Notes under the pieces: generated by a model
The model's database searches: none
Seen by the model: the letters and a program-made list of their open reading frames with translations, nothing else
Told to the model about the DNA's origin: nothing
Source of the DNA: Myxococcota bacterium
GTDB lineage: Bacteria > Myxococcota_A > UBA9160 > SMWR01
Direction of reading: 5' to 3'
Assembly (NCBI GenBank): GCA_039030075.1
Contig: JBCCEW010000001.1
Location: 1 to 64,000, forward strand
Length of the DNA stretch: 64,000 bases
Shown here: in pieces, positions 30,367 to 40,400 of the stretch
Position numbering within the stretch: position 1 is the first letter of the stretch
How the letters are laid out: each line of letters opens with the position of its first letter
Made by a program: the position numbers and the translations under genes

Positions 30367-32922
30367 GTGGGCGCCGTCAAGGCCGTATTCAAGTTCTGTT
30401 TCGCCCTGGTCGGGCTGGCGCTGCTGTTGGCGGGCGGGCTGGGGTTGGCTGTCGCCTACGCCCCGGACACGCCGGGCCTGGACGCCGCGACCGACGTCTT
30501 CACGGGATTGCTCGGGCCGATGCTCGCTGCGCTCTCGCTCGGCTGGTCGGCCAGCGAAGTCATGGACGCGCTCGTCGCAGTGCCGCTGCGTTACGTCGTG
30601 GGGCCGCTGGGCCTCGTGTTGTTGATCGGCGCGATGCTTCCAGGCAAGAAGAAGGTCGTCGAATTCGACGAGGAAGAGGGTTCCCAGCAGCCGGACAAGC
30701 GGGCACTGAAGAAGGCGCGCAAGGAAGCGAAGAAGATCGCGAAGCGCGGTATGCCCGAAGAGGCGGGCGAGCTCTGCTTCGCGGTCGGTCTGATGGACGA
30801 CGCGGCCGTGTTCTTCGAGCAGGCGGGCGATCTCCAACGCGCCGCCGAGATCCGCCACGATCAGAACCGCTTCCTCGATTCTGCCGAGCTCTATTCGAAG
30901 GCGGGTCAGCACGAATCCGCCGGTGCGATCTACGCTCAGCAGGAAGCCTGGGAGAAGGCGGCCGAGGCGTACACCGCCGCCGAGAACCTGAGTGTCGCGG
31001 CCGAGATGTACGAGAAGGCCGGCGCCGACCGGAAGGCCGCCGAGTGCTTCGAAAAGTGCGACTTCCCGCGCCACGCGGCGAAGGCGTACATCCGCTGCGA
31101 AGACTGGCTCGCCGCGGCGCGCTGCCTGGAACAGGTGATGGCCGAGGAAGGCACGGGCCATGTGAACGACCCGAAGAAGGCGGCCGAGTACGCGAAGCTC
31201 GTTCGCATGACCGGCAACCTCTACGAGCGCGCCGGCCAGTTCGATCGGGCGCAGGCCGTGCTCGCCAAGGGCGGCGCCAGCATTCCCGCTGCCGAGCTGG
31301 CCGAGAAGGGCGAAGACTGGGAGCGCGCCGGCGAGCTCTATCTCGAAGGAAAGGACGCCGAGCGGGCGGCCGCGGCCTTCGAGAAGGCCGGCGAGGCGGA
31401 CCGCGCCGCGCGCATCCTCGCCGAGTACTACCGCGATCGCGGCGAGAGCGAAGAAGCCGCGCTCCAGTTCGAGAAGGCGGGCGAGCTGCTCGAGGCGGGC
31501 GATCTCTACCGGTCGATCGAGAAGTTCAGCGAAGCGGGGGCCTGCTACGAGCGCTTCGGCGACGGAGCCCAGGCCGCCGAGATGTTCTCGCTGGCGGGCG
31601 ACCGCCAGCGCGCGGCGGCCAACTACGAGAAGGCCGGGCACTACTCGGAGGCCGCCGAGCTCTACGCCCTGGCCGGGGACGCCGAGCGCGAAGCCGAACT
31701 CCTGGAGCAGGCTGGGGACTGCCTGAAAGCGGGCCAGATCCACCTGGAGGCCGGGCGCATCGAGGAAGCGATCGGCGCCCTGCAGAAGGTCACGGCCGAG
31801 GAACAGAACTTCTCCGCGGCGGCCGCGCTGCTGGGGAAGATCTTCCGCGAGCGCGAACAGTACTCGCTCGCCATCGCGAAGCTGACCGACGCTGTGGCCG
31901 GGCGCGAGATCGATCGCGAGAGCCTCGACGCGTTCTTCTGTCTCGCCACGGTGCACGAGGCGAGCGAGAACTGGAACGAGGCCCACGAGCTCTACGAGAA
32001 GATCCTCGCCTTCGACTACCACTACGAGGACACCGCGGCGCGTCTCGAAGCCACGCGCGCGAAGCTGACGCTCCAGTCCGAGACCCAGGGTCCGGTGAGC
32101 GGAGGCGGCGGTCCGACCGGCACCTCCGGTCGCTACATCATCCGCGGCACGCTCGGACGCGGCGGCATGGGTATCGTCTACAAGGCGGAGGACACGGTCC
32201 TCGACCGCGTCGTCGCCTTCAAGGTGCTGCCCGAGTCGCTGAAGGAGAACCCGCAAGCGCTCAAGAACTTCCTGCGCGAAGCGAAGCACGCGGCCCAGCT
32301 GAACCACCCGAACATCGTCACGGTGTACGACGCGGGCGAACAGGACGGCGTCTACTACATCGCCATGGAGTACGTGGACGGCAACACGCTGAAGGACATC
32401 ATCAAGCACCGCGGCAAGATCGCGCCGCGCGGGATCGTCCACGTGGTGTCCCAGATGGCCGAGGCCCTGGCCTACGCCCACGAGAAGAAGATCGTCCACC
32501 GCGACGTGAAGACCGCGAACACGATGTGGACGAAGGACCGCAAGGCGAAGATCATGGACTTCGGTCTGGCGAAGGTGATCGAGGAGGTCCGCAACCACAC
32601 GACGGTGATCTCGGGCACTCCCTACTACATGAGCCCGGAACAGACGCTCGGGAAGAACGTCGATCACCGCTCGGACCTGTACTCGCTGGGCGTCTCGGTC
32701 TTCGAGATGGCCACCGGCGAGCTGCCCTTCACCGAGGGCAACCTTCCGTATCACCACGTCCACACGCCCGCGCCCTCGGTACGGGAGATCGACGCCGAGG
32801 TCCCGGACGGGATCGCCAAGGTGGTCGAGAAGTGCCTGCGCAAAGACCCCGCAGAGCGCTATCAATCGGCCCGCGAGATCCTGACCGACCTGCGGCAGCT
32901 CTCGGAGGGCTCCGCGGGGTGA
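30367..32922 (+). CDS. Membrane TPR-Ser/Thr protein kinase fusion
   Basis: The product is ~851 aa. GTG 30367 is chosen because GAGGG lies 6 nt upstream; another GTG is at 30361. Two hydrophobic helices (~5-33 and ~78-97) anchor it. Residues ~110-560 contain about a dozen TPR-like YEKAG/FEKAG repeats with the pattern AaelY..AGd...Aa. The kinase domain (~587-850) is complete: Gly-rich loop G597-R-G-G-M-G602, Lys619 in AFKV, catalytic His711-Arg-Asp713, DFG Asp731, SGTPYYMSPEQ and DHRSDLYSLGV. The domain order, kinase at the C-terminus after TPRs, is the reverse of most bacterial kinases. It is likely an active Hanks-type kinase in the cytoplasm. Confidence 0.92.
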   Translation: MGAVKAVFKFCFALVGLALLLAGGLGLAVAYAPDTPGLDAATDVFTGLLGPMLAALSLGWSASEVMDALVAVPLRYVVGPLGLVLLIGAMLPGKKKVVEFDEEEGSQQPDKRALKKARKEAKKIAKRGMPEEAGELCFAVGLMDDAAVFFEQAGDLQRAAEIRHDQNRFLDSAELYSKAGQHESAGAIYAQQEAWEKAAEAYTAAENLSVAAEMYEKAGADRKAAECFEKCDFPRHAAKAYIRCEDWLAAARCLEQVMAEEGTGHVNDPKKAAEYAKLVRMTGNLYERAGQFDRAQAVLAKGGASIPAAELAEKGEDWERAGELYLEGKDAERAAAAFEKAGEADRAARILAEYYRDRGESEEAALQFEKAGELLEAGDLYRSIEKFSEAGACYERFGDGAQAAEMFSLAGDRQRAAANYEKAGHYSEAAELYALAGDAEREAELLEQAGDCLKAGQIHLEAGRIEEAIGALQKVTAEEQNFSAAAALLGKIFREREQYSLAIAKLTDAVAGREIDRESLDAFFCLATVHEASENWNEAHELYEKILAFDYHYEDTAARLEATRAKLTLQSETQGPVSGGGGPTGTSGRYIIRGTLGRGGMGIVYKAEDTVLDRVVAFKVLPESLKENPQALKNFLREAKHAAQLNHPNIVTVYDAGEQDGVYYIAMEYVDGNTLKDIIKHRGKIAPRGIVHVVSQMAEALAYAHEKKIVHRDVKTANTMWTKDRKAKIMDFGLAKVIEEVRNHTTVISGTPYYMSPEQTLGKNVDHRSDLYSLGVSVFEMATGELPFTEGNLPYHHVHTPAPSVREIDAEVPDGIAKVVEKCLRKDPAERYQSAREILTDLRQLSEGSAG

Positions 32923-32935
32923 TCGGGTGCCGCGT

Positions 32936-32971
32936 GTGACGAATTCGTCACGCGCGTGACACGCCCGTCAC
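32936..32971. promoter_or_regulatory. Tandem GTGAC-N6-GTCAC palindromes upstream of lpxC
   Basis: GTGACGAATTCGTCAC at 32936-32951 is a perfect 16-bp palindrome. GTGAC-ACGCCC-GTCAC at 32956-32971 repeats the same arms. Their centres are exactly 20 bp apart, two helical turns, so two dimers would bind the same DNA face. They lie ~190 bp before lpxC and 14 bp after the kinase gene. The arms are wider apart than a CRP site (N8 between TGTGA and TCAC), so this is some other dimeric regulator. Its identity is unknown. Confidence 0.6.
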
Positions 32972-33159
32972 GAAACGATCGGTTCGCCCCCGGGGGTGAA
33001 TCGTGGGGAATGTCCTTCGAGAGAGGGCCAAGCGCCCGGTAAATCGAGGGAAATCGCCTCGTGGCGATCTGGAAGAGATCCGGCACGGGGATTGCTTCAA
33101 GGACTCCCGCCGGCAGCGCTCCCACCCCTGGAGACGCAGCCGGCAGAGGGGGAGACGGC

Positions 33160-34068
33160 TTGTTTCAGCGGACGATCGCAGAGAAGGTGTCCTGCACGGG
33201 CGTGGGCCTGCACAGCGGTGCGCCCACCCAGCTGACCCTGCATCCGGCGCGGGCGAACACCGGCGTGGTGTTCGTGCGGACGGACCTCGGGGAGCCGGTC
33301 GAGATTCCGGCCCGCTCGAGCGAGGTGGTCTCCACGGCTCTGGCCACGACCCTCGGACGCGACGGCGCCACGATCGCGACGGTCGAGCACCTGCTCGCGG
33401 CACTCTGTGGCCTGCGCGTCGACAACGTTCGCATCGAGATCGATGGGCCCGAGATCCCCGTCATGGACGGCAGCTCGGCTCCCTTCGTCTACCTGATTCG
33501 CTCCGCCGGCATCTTCGATCAGCGCGTGCCGCGCCGCATGCTCAAGGTGCGCCGCAAGATCGAGGTCGTGGACGGCGATCGCCGCATCAGCATCGAGCCG
33601 GCTCGGGACTTCCGCGTGTCGTACATGGTCGACTTCGATCATCCGGCGATCCGCACCCAGCACCTCGAGCTGGGGCCGCTCACGCCCGAGCGCTTCGAGC
33701 GCGAGATTTCGGCCGCACGCACCTTCGGCTTCCTGCGCGAAGTGCAGGCGATGTGGGACGCGGGTCTGGCCCGCGGTGGCTCGCTCGACAACACCATCGT
33801 CCTCGACGACGAGAAGGTGGTGAACCCGGAAGGCACGCGTTGGGACGACGAGTTCGTGCGCCACAAGGTGCTCGACCTCTGCGGCGATCTCTCGCTGCTC
33901 GGTCTCGGCGTGCGCGGTCACGTCCGCGCCGAGCGCGGTGGCCACATGATGCACCAGCGTCTGGTGACGGCGATCCTCGAGACGCCGGATGCCTGGACGG
34001 TGGTGGAGGCCGGTTCGCGCCGGAAGGGCTTCGACCTCACCCGCTGGTCAGGCCTGGCGCGCTCCTGA
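33160..34068 (+). CDS. lpxC: UDP-3-O-acyl-N-acetylglucosamine deacetylase LpxC
   Basis: The product is 302 aa from TTG 33160, with AGGGGGAGA at good distance. The upstream ATG at 33061 would add 33 non-conserved residues, so it is rejected. It starts at the family N-terminus (LFQRTIAEKVSCTGVGLHSG) and carries VEHLLAALCG, the zinc His, with the other ligands in HKVLDLCGDL. IPVMDGSSAPFVYL and the catalytic FGFLREV region are also there. LpxC does the committed step of lipid A synthesis, so the cell has an LPS outer membrane. The 3' end overlaps the convergent PilZ gene by 21 nt. Confidence 0.96.
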   Translation: MFQRTIAEKVSCTGVGLHSGAPTQLTLHPARANTGVVFVRTDLGEPVEIPARSSEVVSTALATTLGRDGATIATVEHLLAALCGLRVDNVRIEIDGPEIPVMDGSSAPFVYLIRSAGIFDQRVPRRMLKVRRKIEVVDGDRRISIEPARDFRVSYMVDFDHPAIRTQHLELGPLTPERFEREISAARTFGFLREVQAMWDAGLARGGSLDNTIVLDDEKVVNPEGTRWDDEFVRHKVLDLCGDLSLLGLGVRGHVRAERGGHMMHQRLVTAILETPDAWTVVEAGSRRKGFDLTRWSGLARS

Positions 34069-34434
34069 TACCAGCGACTCGCGTCGCTGTTGCGCCCATT
34101 CTTCGAGCAGGGTGGCGAGCTCCGTGCGCGCGACCTTGTCCACGAACTCGATGCCGATCCCGGCCGAGGCGTCCTGAGTCGACGGGCTCGAACCCCAGGC
34201 GACCCGCGCGTCGAGTTCGAGCAGGCGGTCGTCCCCGGGCATCCGGAACCGCACGCCCATCAGCGTGCCGCGCGGCAATCGCCGGTCGGTCGCGACGAAG
34301 AGTCCGCCCGCACCCAGCGTGGTGGCGACCGCTTCGATCACCTCGCCCGGCATCTCGAGTCGGACGTCCACCCGCACCGTCAGGCGCGGATAGCGGCGCC
34401 GGACCCGCGGTCTCGGGTTGCGACGGAAGCTCAC
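34048..34434 (-). CDS. PilZ domain protein with degenerate second motif
   Basis: The product is 128 aa from GTG 34434, overlapping the stop of the giant TPR gene (GTGA). PilZ domains bind cyclic-di-GMP. The first motif RxxxR is present (RRYPR). The second, normally D/N-x-S-x-x-G, reads T-L-G-A-G-G (TTLGAGGLFV), losing both the acidic/amide residue and the Ser. The later strand RGTLMGVRFRMPG fits the fold. It may bind c-di-GMP poorly or act as a structural PilZ. It is translationally coupled to the 2393-residue TPR protein, its likely partner. The 3' end overlaps lpxC by 21 nt on the other strand. Confidence 0.85.
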   Translation of the reverse strand: MSFRRNPRPRVRRRYPRLTVRVDVRLEMPGEVIEAVATTLGAGGLFVATDRRLPRGTLMGVRFRMPGDDRLLELDARVAWGSSPSTQDASAGIGIEFVDKVARTELATLLEEWAQQRRESLVSGARQA

Positions 34435-37400
34435 AGGCGACCCAGCCAATCGTCGACGACCCGCCGGACGAAGGCGCGCGCGACGGCGTCGTCCTCGACC
34501 CGCGGCGCCAGGTGCGTCTCGCCTTCGAGGTCGGCCGTGTCGTATTCCTCGGCGGCGAGGGCCACGATCGCCGTGCGCAGGGTCGTGGTCTCGCGGCGCA
34601 GCGCCTCGGCCGCGGCGAGTGCTCGCAGCTCGATGTGCCACTCCGCGAAATCGACCCCGGCGAAGTCCTGCGGCGATGCGTTCTCGCCGAGCAGTCGGCG
34701 GAGCTTGCGGCGCCGGCGCTTGCCGAGCGCCCCGGACAACGCGTTCACCAGCTGACCGTCGCCCCGCACGTGCTCGGGCTCGAGGGCCAGCGCGACGACC
34801 AGGCGCATCGCCTCGCCGACTTCCTGGCTCGAGCGGGTGAGTAGCGCCGGGGCCGAGAGTTCTCCCTGGACCTCGAGCATTCGGTTGCGGAAGGCCGCCG
34901 CCGGATCGCCCGGGCTCGAGGGCGCCGCCGGGCGCGCGGCGCCGAGCGCGGTCGAGATCTCGGGAGCCGCTTCGACGGCGAGCTGACGCAGGATCTCGAA
35001 GCGCCGATCGCGCAGACGCGGTTCGCGTGACACGAAGGGCGCCGCTCCCTGCGCGGCTTCCTCTCCCTCGTAGGCCGAGGCAACACCGAGCGCGCGCTGG
35101 ATGCCGACACCGGTGGCGACCAGCGACGGGTCGCTGCGACCGCGTGCGATGCGTAGCGCGACGCGCAGACAGCCGGCGTGCGTAGGCTCCACCGAGAGCA
35201 CGCGACGGTGGTGCTCGAGGGCCTCCTCCCAGTCGCCGGGCCGATGGCTCAGCAACTCGGCCAGTGCGGCGCGGGCTTCGAGCCGGTCCGGCGCGAGCTC
35301 GATGGCGCGGCGGTAGCTCAGCACGGCGCCGGCCAGGTCTTCGAGCGGGCCGGCCCGCAGGCGACCGAGCTGTTCGTAGACATCCGCCAGCGCGGCGCTG
35401 TCGTCGCCCGGGTGGCGTTCGGCGAAGGCGGCGAGCGCCGCGGCGGCTTCGCGCCACTCCCCGAAGCCACGCAGCAGGCGGGCCTGGGCGAGGATGGCTT
35501 CCGTGCAGTGCGGATCGTTCTCCGCGGCAACCCCGTAGGCCTCGGCGGCTTCGCGCCGCGCGCCCTGCTCTTCGAGCGCGCGTCCCTGGATCCAGGCGAG
35601 GGCCCCGAAGTCGGCGGGATCGGAGACCTCGGAAGCGGCGCGATCGGAAGACTCCACGGCTTCCGCGAGGCGACCCGCGTCGAGCTGGAGCTGGGCCAGC
35701 GATCGCCAGGCGATCGCGAGGCTCGCGTCGGCCTGGACCACCGAACGCAGTCGTCGCTCGGCGCTGTCTTCGCGACCGGGCTGGCGGAGTTCCCACTCGG
35801 CGGCGCGCAGCAGGCGCTGGGCCTTGTCTGCGGGTTGATCCGCGGCTCCGGCCCAGCGTTCGATGGCGGCGATGCCCTCGTCGACCCGATCCAGGGCTTC
35901 GAGGACACGGACGCTGCCCTCCAGCGCGTCGGGCTGGTTGGCGTTCTCGCGGAGCGCCGCTTCGTACTGGCCGAGTGCCGCGTCGGGCTCGCCGGCCACT
36001 TCGAGCGAGCGCCCGAGCAGCTGGTGGTGTCGGGCGCGCTGGGGATAGGGCTCGGGCGCCTCGAGTCGGCGGGTGAGCATGTCGCGCGCACCGAGGTGAT
36101 CGCCGAGTGCCGAGAGGGCTTCTCCGTAAGCGCCCACCGTGGCCAGATCCTCGGGATCGAACTCGAGTGCCTTCGTGTACAGCGCTGCCGCGGCCGACGC
36201 GCGGCCCTGCCGCATCGCGGCTTCCGCGCCCGCGCGCGCGACGATCGCGCGCTCCTCGGTGCACAGGCTGTCTGCGGTCGGGCTGCCGAGGGCGTCCTCG
36301 GCGGCGCGCTCGGCTTCTTCGTCGTGCCCGAGTTCGCCGGCCAGGCAAGCGCGTGCTGCCTGGGCCAGCGCGTGGTCCGGGCTGCGTCGCGTCGCTTCCC
36401 GAACGAGTCGCAGACCGGCCGGCGCGTCTTCGCCCGACAGGTGCTCGGCGGCTTCGAGCAGACGCTCGGCCGCGTCGCCGTCGGGCAGATGGTCTGCGGC
36501 GCGGCACAGGGCGTCGGCGCTGCCGGCGGCATCACCATGGCCCGCCCGGAGGCGCGCTGCTGCGTCCCAGGCCTTCGGGAGACTCGGGTCTGCGCCCACG
36601 GACTGCTCGATGCGCGCGAGCGCGCGCTCCTGGGATCCCAGCTCTTCGAGGGCGAGGGCGAGTCGCAGGTGGTCGGCGCCGGTCGCACGGGCTTCCGGGT
36701 GGTCGCACCAGCGCTCGAAGCTGTCGACGAAGGCCTCGACGTCGCCGACCTGCTCGTGGAGCGTGGCGAGATCGAGGAGACGCGGGGCCTCGAGCGGTTC
36801 GATCTCGGCCGCGCGGCGCAGCGCGGTGCGCGCGCGCTCCGGGTCGTCGCAGCGATCGCGCGCGAGCTCGGCGGTGTGGAGCCAGATCTCGCGACGCCGA
36901 TGCGGGTTGGCGTCGCCGAGCACTTCCACTTCGCTCTCGTAGAGATCGAGGGCGCCGCGCCAGTCTTCCATGGCTTCGAGCAGGCGCTCGAGGGCGCGTA
37001 GCGCCGCGAAGTCCGAAGCGTCGGCCTCCAGCGCGGCGGCGTAGCAGCGGCTCGCCTTCGTCGTGGCCTGCAGCCGGTGCCAGTAGAGGTCGCCGAGTGC
37101 GTGATACAGGCGACCGCGATCGCCCCCCTCGGTTTCGTCGGCGTTGATCTCGCGCTCCAACGCCGACGCGACGTCGTCCCAACGGCCGAGGCGCTCCGCC
37201 GTGCGGCGCATGCCGCGCAGGGCGTCCAGCTGATGGGCATCGATCGACAACACCTGGCGGTAGGCTTCGAGGGCCGCGCCGGTTCGACGCAGGGTCTCCT
37301 CGCGCAGCTCGGCGAGCTCGAGCCAATCCGCGGCGTCGCCACCCACCCGCTCCAGACGTCGGACCAGGCAGCGCTCGAGTTCCACGTCGTCGCCACCCTG

Positions 37401-40400
37401 GCGCAACAGGCCCAGATAGGCGCGCTCGAGCTGGTCGCGGGCTTCGGTGCCGAGCAGGCTCTCGTCGCCGGCGTCGAGCAGTGCCCGCAGGTGCAGCATG
37501 GCGGCGTCGGCTCGCCCGAGCTGCTTGTCGTACGCGATCGCGAGCGCGCGCCGGATCTCGCGGCGGCGATCGTCGAACACCGGTTCGTCACCGAGCGCCG
37601 CGAGCTCCTGCTCCGCGTATCGCGCCCAGTTGGCGACGCGGCCCACGCGCTGCTCGGCGTCGGCGAGCGCGCGCAGGATCTCGATGCGCTGGGCGCCGCC
37701 CGCCGGCACCTGCTCGAGAGCGCGCTGCCAGTGGCGGGTCGCGGCATCCTGGTCGCCCAGGGACTCGGCGTAGAGTTTCGCGAGCTCGCAGTGGAGTTCG
37801 GTGTCGGGCGTGCCGAGGCCGGCGAGGGTTTCGAGCGTCCGTGCCCGTTCGGCATGAAGGCCGAGCTCGGCTTCGAGCGACTCGCGGATCCGCAGCGCCT
37901 CGGCGTCACGCCCGGCTTCGCCCAGTGCGGCGAGTGCGCGTCCCGCCGCGCCCGTCTCGCGGAGCAGGCGCGCACGTTCGAGGTGCAGGCGTCGCGCGCG
38001 ACCTTCGTCGTTCACCAGCGCGGCTTCGGCTTCGAGGGCACGGATCAGCGCTTCGCGATCGCCGCTCTCGCGGTGTGCGAGCGAGATCCGCGACACGACG
38101 TCCGGGTCCTGCGGTCGTTCGAGACGCAGGCGCTCGAGCCACGGCAGCGCAGCCGCAGGCGAGATGCGGTCCCAGGCGATGTTCGCGGCCTGTTCGACCT
38201 TCGTCGCGCGCTCCTCGGGAGCTGCTGCTCGGATCTGGATCGCCCAGCAATCGAGCCATTCTTCCCAGCGCGCTTCGCGTTCCAGCAGTGCGCAGAGTTC
38301 GCCGCGCACGGCGGTCTGGCCGGGGTCGGCCGACAGCGCGGCGCGGTAGCGCTCGATGCCTTCGTCGGCGCGCTCGAGCGGGCCGGCCAGCAGTCGCGCG
38401 CTCTGCACCTCTGCTTCCGCGCGCTCCTGGGGTGTGCGGGCGCGGGCCACCCATTCCTCGATCAGGGCCAGCTGCTCGGCCGGGCGCCCGAGCGAAGAGG
38501 CGAGGCCGCGCGCGGCCGCGTAGGCGTCGGCGTGGCGCGGGGCGAGCTCGAGGATGCGGCGCGCGTGCACCAGGGCGTCGGCGGGACGCGACTCGCGCAG
38601 CAACTCGATCAGTTCGAGTCGCACGGGAACCTCGGCAGTGCCGGCCAGATGCCGCAGCTCTGACTCGAGCAGCTCGGTGAGCGGTTCGGTGCGACCGAGC
38701 GCGCGATGCAGGGCGCGCAGCGAGGCCTCGACCGCGCGATCGCCGGGGCGCTCGGTCAGCGCGCGGCGGTAGGCGTCGGCCGCGGCCGAGCGCTCTTCGC
38801 GGGCGAGGTGCGCGTCGCCGAGGCGCACCAGCCAGTTGGCGCGCTCGAGCGGCTGTTCGCTCGCATCGGCGGCGTCGCGGCAGAGCTCGACGAGATCCTG
38901 GGTGTACTCCGCGCGCAGGTAGGCCGCGGCGAGCGGCTCGGTCACGACCGGGTCGTGACCCACCTCGGCCAGCGCGACTTCCAGAGCAGAAATGGCGCCT
39001 TCGAGGTCGTCGAGGCGCGAGTCGCGCACGTGCGCGATCTGGAGCTGCAGTGCCGTTCGACGGTGGATCGCCTGGGGATCCTCGAGGTCGGTGCCGAGGG
39101 CGGCGAGCCGACCCTCGAGCAGGCGCACCATCTCCTCGTAGCGCGACTCCTCCTCGTAGAGGTCGAGCAGGTACTGACCCGCGACGCTGTGTCCGGGTTC
39201 GAGTTCGAGGATCTGGCGGTACTGCTCGTGAGCGTCTTCGGCGCGATCGAGTCGCTGCAGGTAGACCTCGGCGAGTCGCCCGCGCAGTCCGAGTTCGCGC
39301 TCGGTGTCGACACCGGTGGCGAGCTCGGCTTCGAGTGCGCGTGCCCAGTCTTCGACGCGTCCTTCCTGCTCGTAGCGTCCGGACAGGATCTGCCAGACGT
39401 CGGCGCGGTTCGCGTCGAGGGCGACGACCCGCTCCCAGTGGGCGACTTCGCCCGAGCGGTCGGCGAGTCGATCGGCGCACAGGCGGGCCAAGCGTTCGTG
39501 GAGCCCGATGTCCTCGCTCGCGTCCCGACCGAGCCGTCGCTGGAGCAGGGATCGCAGGTCCGACCACTCCTCGAAGCGCTCGAGCAGGGCCTCGGCACGC
39601 TCGCTGGCCGGCGCGCGCAGGGAGGCGACGTCGGTCTCGCGCACCAGCCGGTCGAAGATCGGCAGCGCGTCCCGCGGAGCCTCGAGGCGCTCCTCGAGCA
39701 GGACGGCGCGTTCGAAGAGCAAACGGTCGCGTTCGTCGTCGGAGCCGATGCGCTCTGCCTGTTCCGCGAGGAAGTTCGCCAGCGCCTCGGGCTGGTCGGC
39801 CGCGCGCAGCGCCGCCTCGAGCCCCTGACAGGCTGCGTCGGAACCGGGCTCGCGCTCCAGTACCTGGCGATACAGGGCGGCCGCTTCGTCGAAGCGCTGC
39901 AGTCGCTCGCTCAGCAGCTCGGCACGACGCAGGTCGAGCGCGATGCTGGCGTCGGCGGGCAGCGCGCGGGCGCGCGCGGCGAACCGCTCGACGACTTCTT
40001 CGTAGCGCTGCTGGTCTTCGAGCAGGGCATCCAGCTGGTCGCGCACCGGCTCGTGGGTCGCGTCCTCGCGCTCGGCGCGCTGCAGGACGTGGATCGCACG
40101 CGATGCGTCGCCGCGCTCCCGGTGGACCTGGGCGAGCTCCGAGAGCGTCTCGACCCGGGCGGTTCCTTCCTGCTGATCGCAGAGCTGGGTCAGGGCGTCG
40201 GTGAGGGCCTCGGTGCGATCCAGACTGCGCAGGGCGCGGACCCGCCCCTCGAGGCTCGCGAGGTCGGTCGGTGCCAACGCGAGGACCCGGGCGAAGGTGC
40301 GCTCGGCGTCGGCCGTGCGCGACTGGGCCTCGTAGCGCGAAGCGAGCGCACGCCGGTTCTCGATCTGGTCTTCCGGCGGCAACAGGGCATCGAGGGCTTC

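Noticed and set aside
29674-32865. A 1063-codon minus-strand open frame opposite ruvB and the kinase
   Set aside because: The plus strand has full RuvB and kinase motifs; the antisense product is low-complexity.
32935-32972. The twin palindromes as CRP/FNR sites
   Set aside because: The half-sites TGTGA and TCAC are separated by 8 nt, not the 6 nt of a CRP site, and the FNR consensus TTGAT is absent.
33061-33159. A longer lpxC beginning at ATG 33061
   Set aside because: The 33 extra residues are not conserved in LpxC, and TTG 33160 has a strong AGGGGGAGA site.
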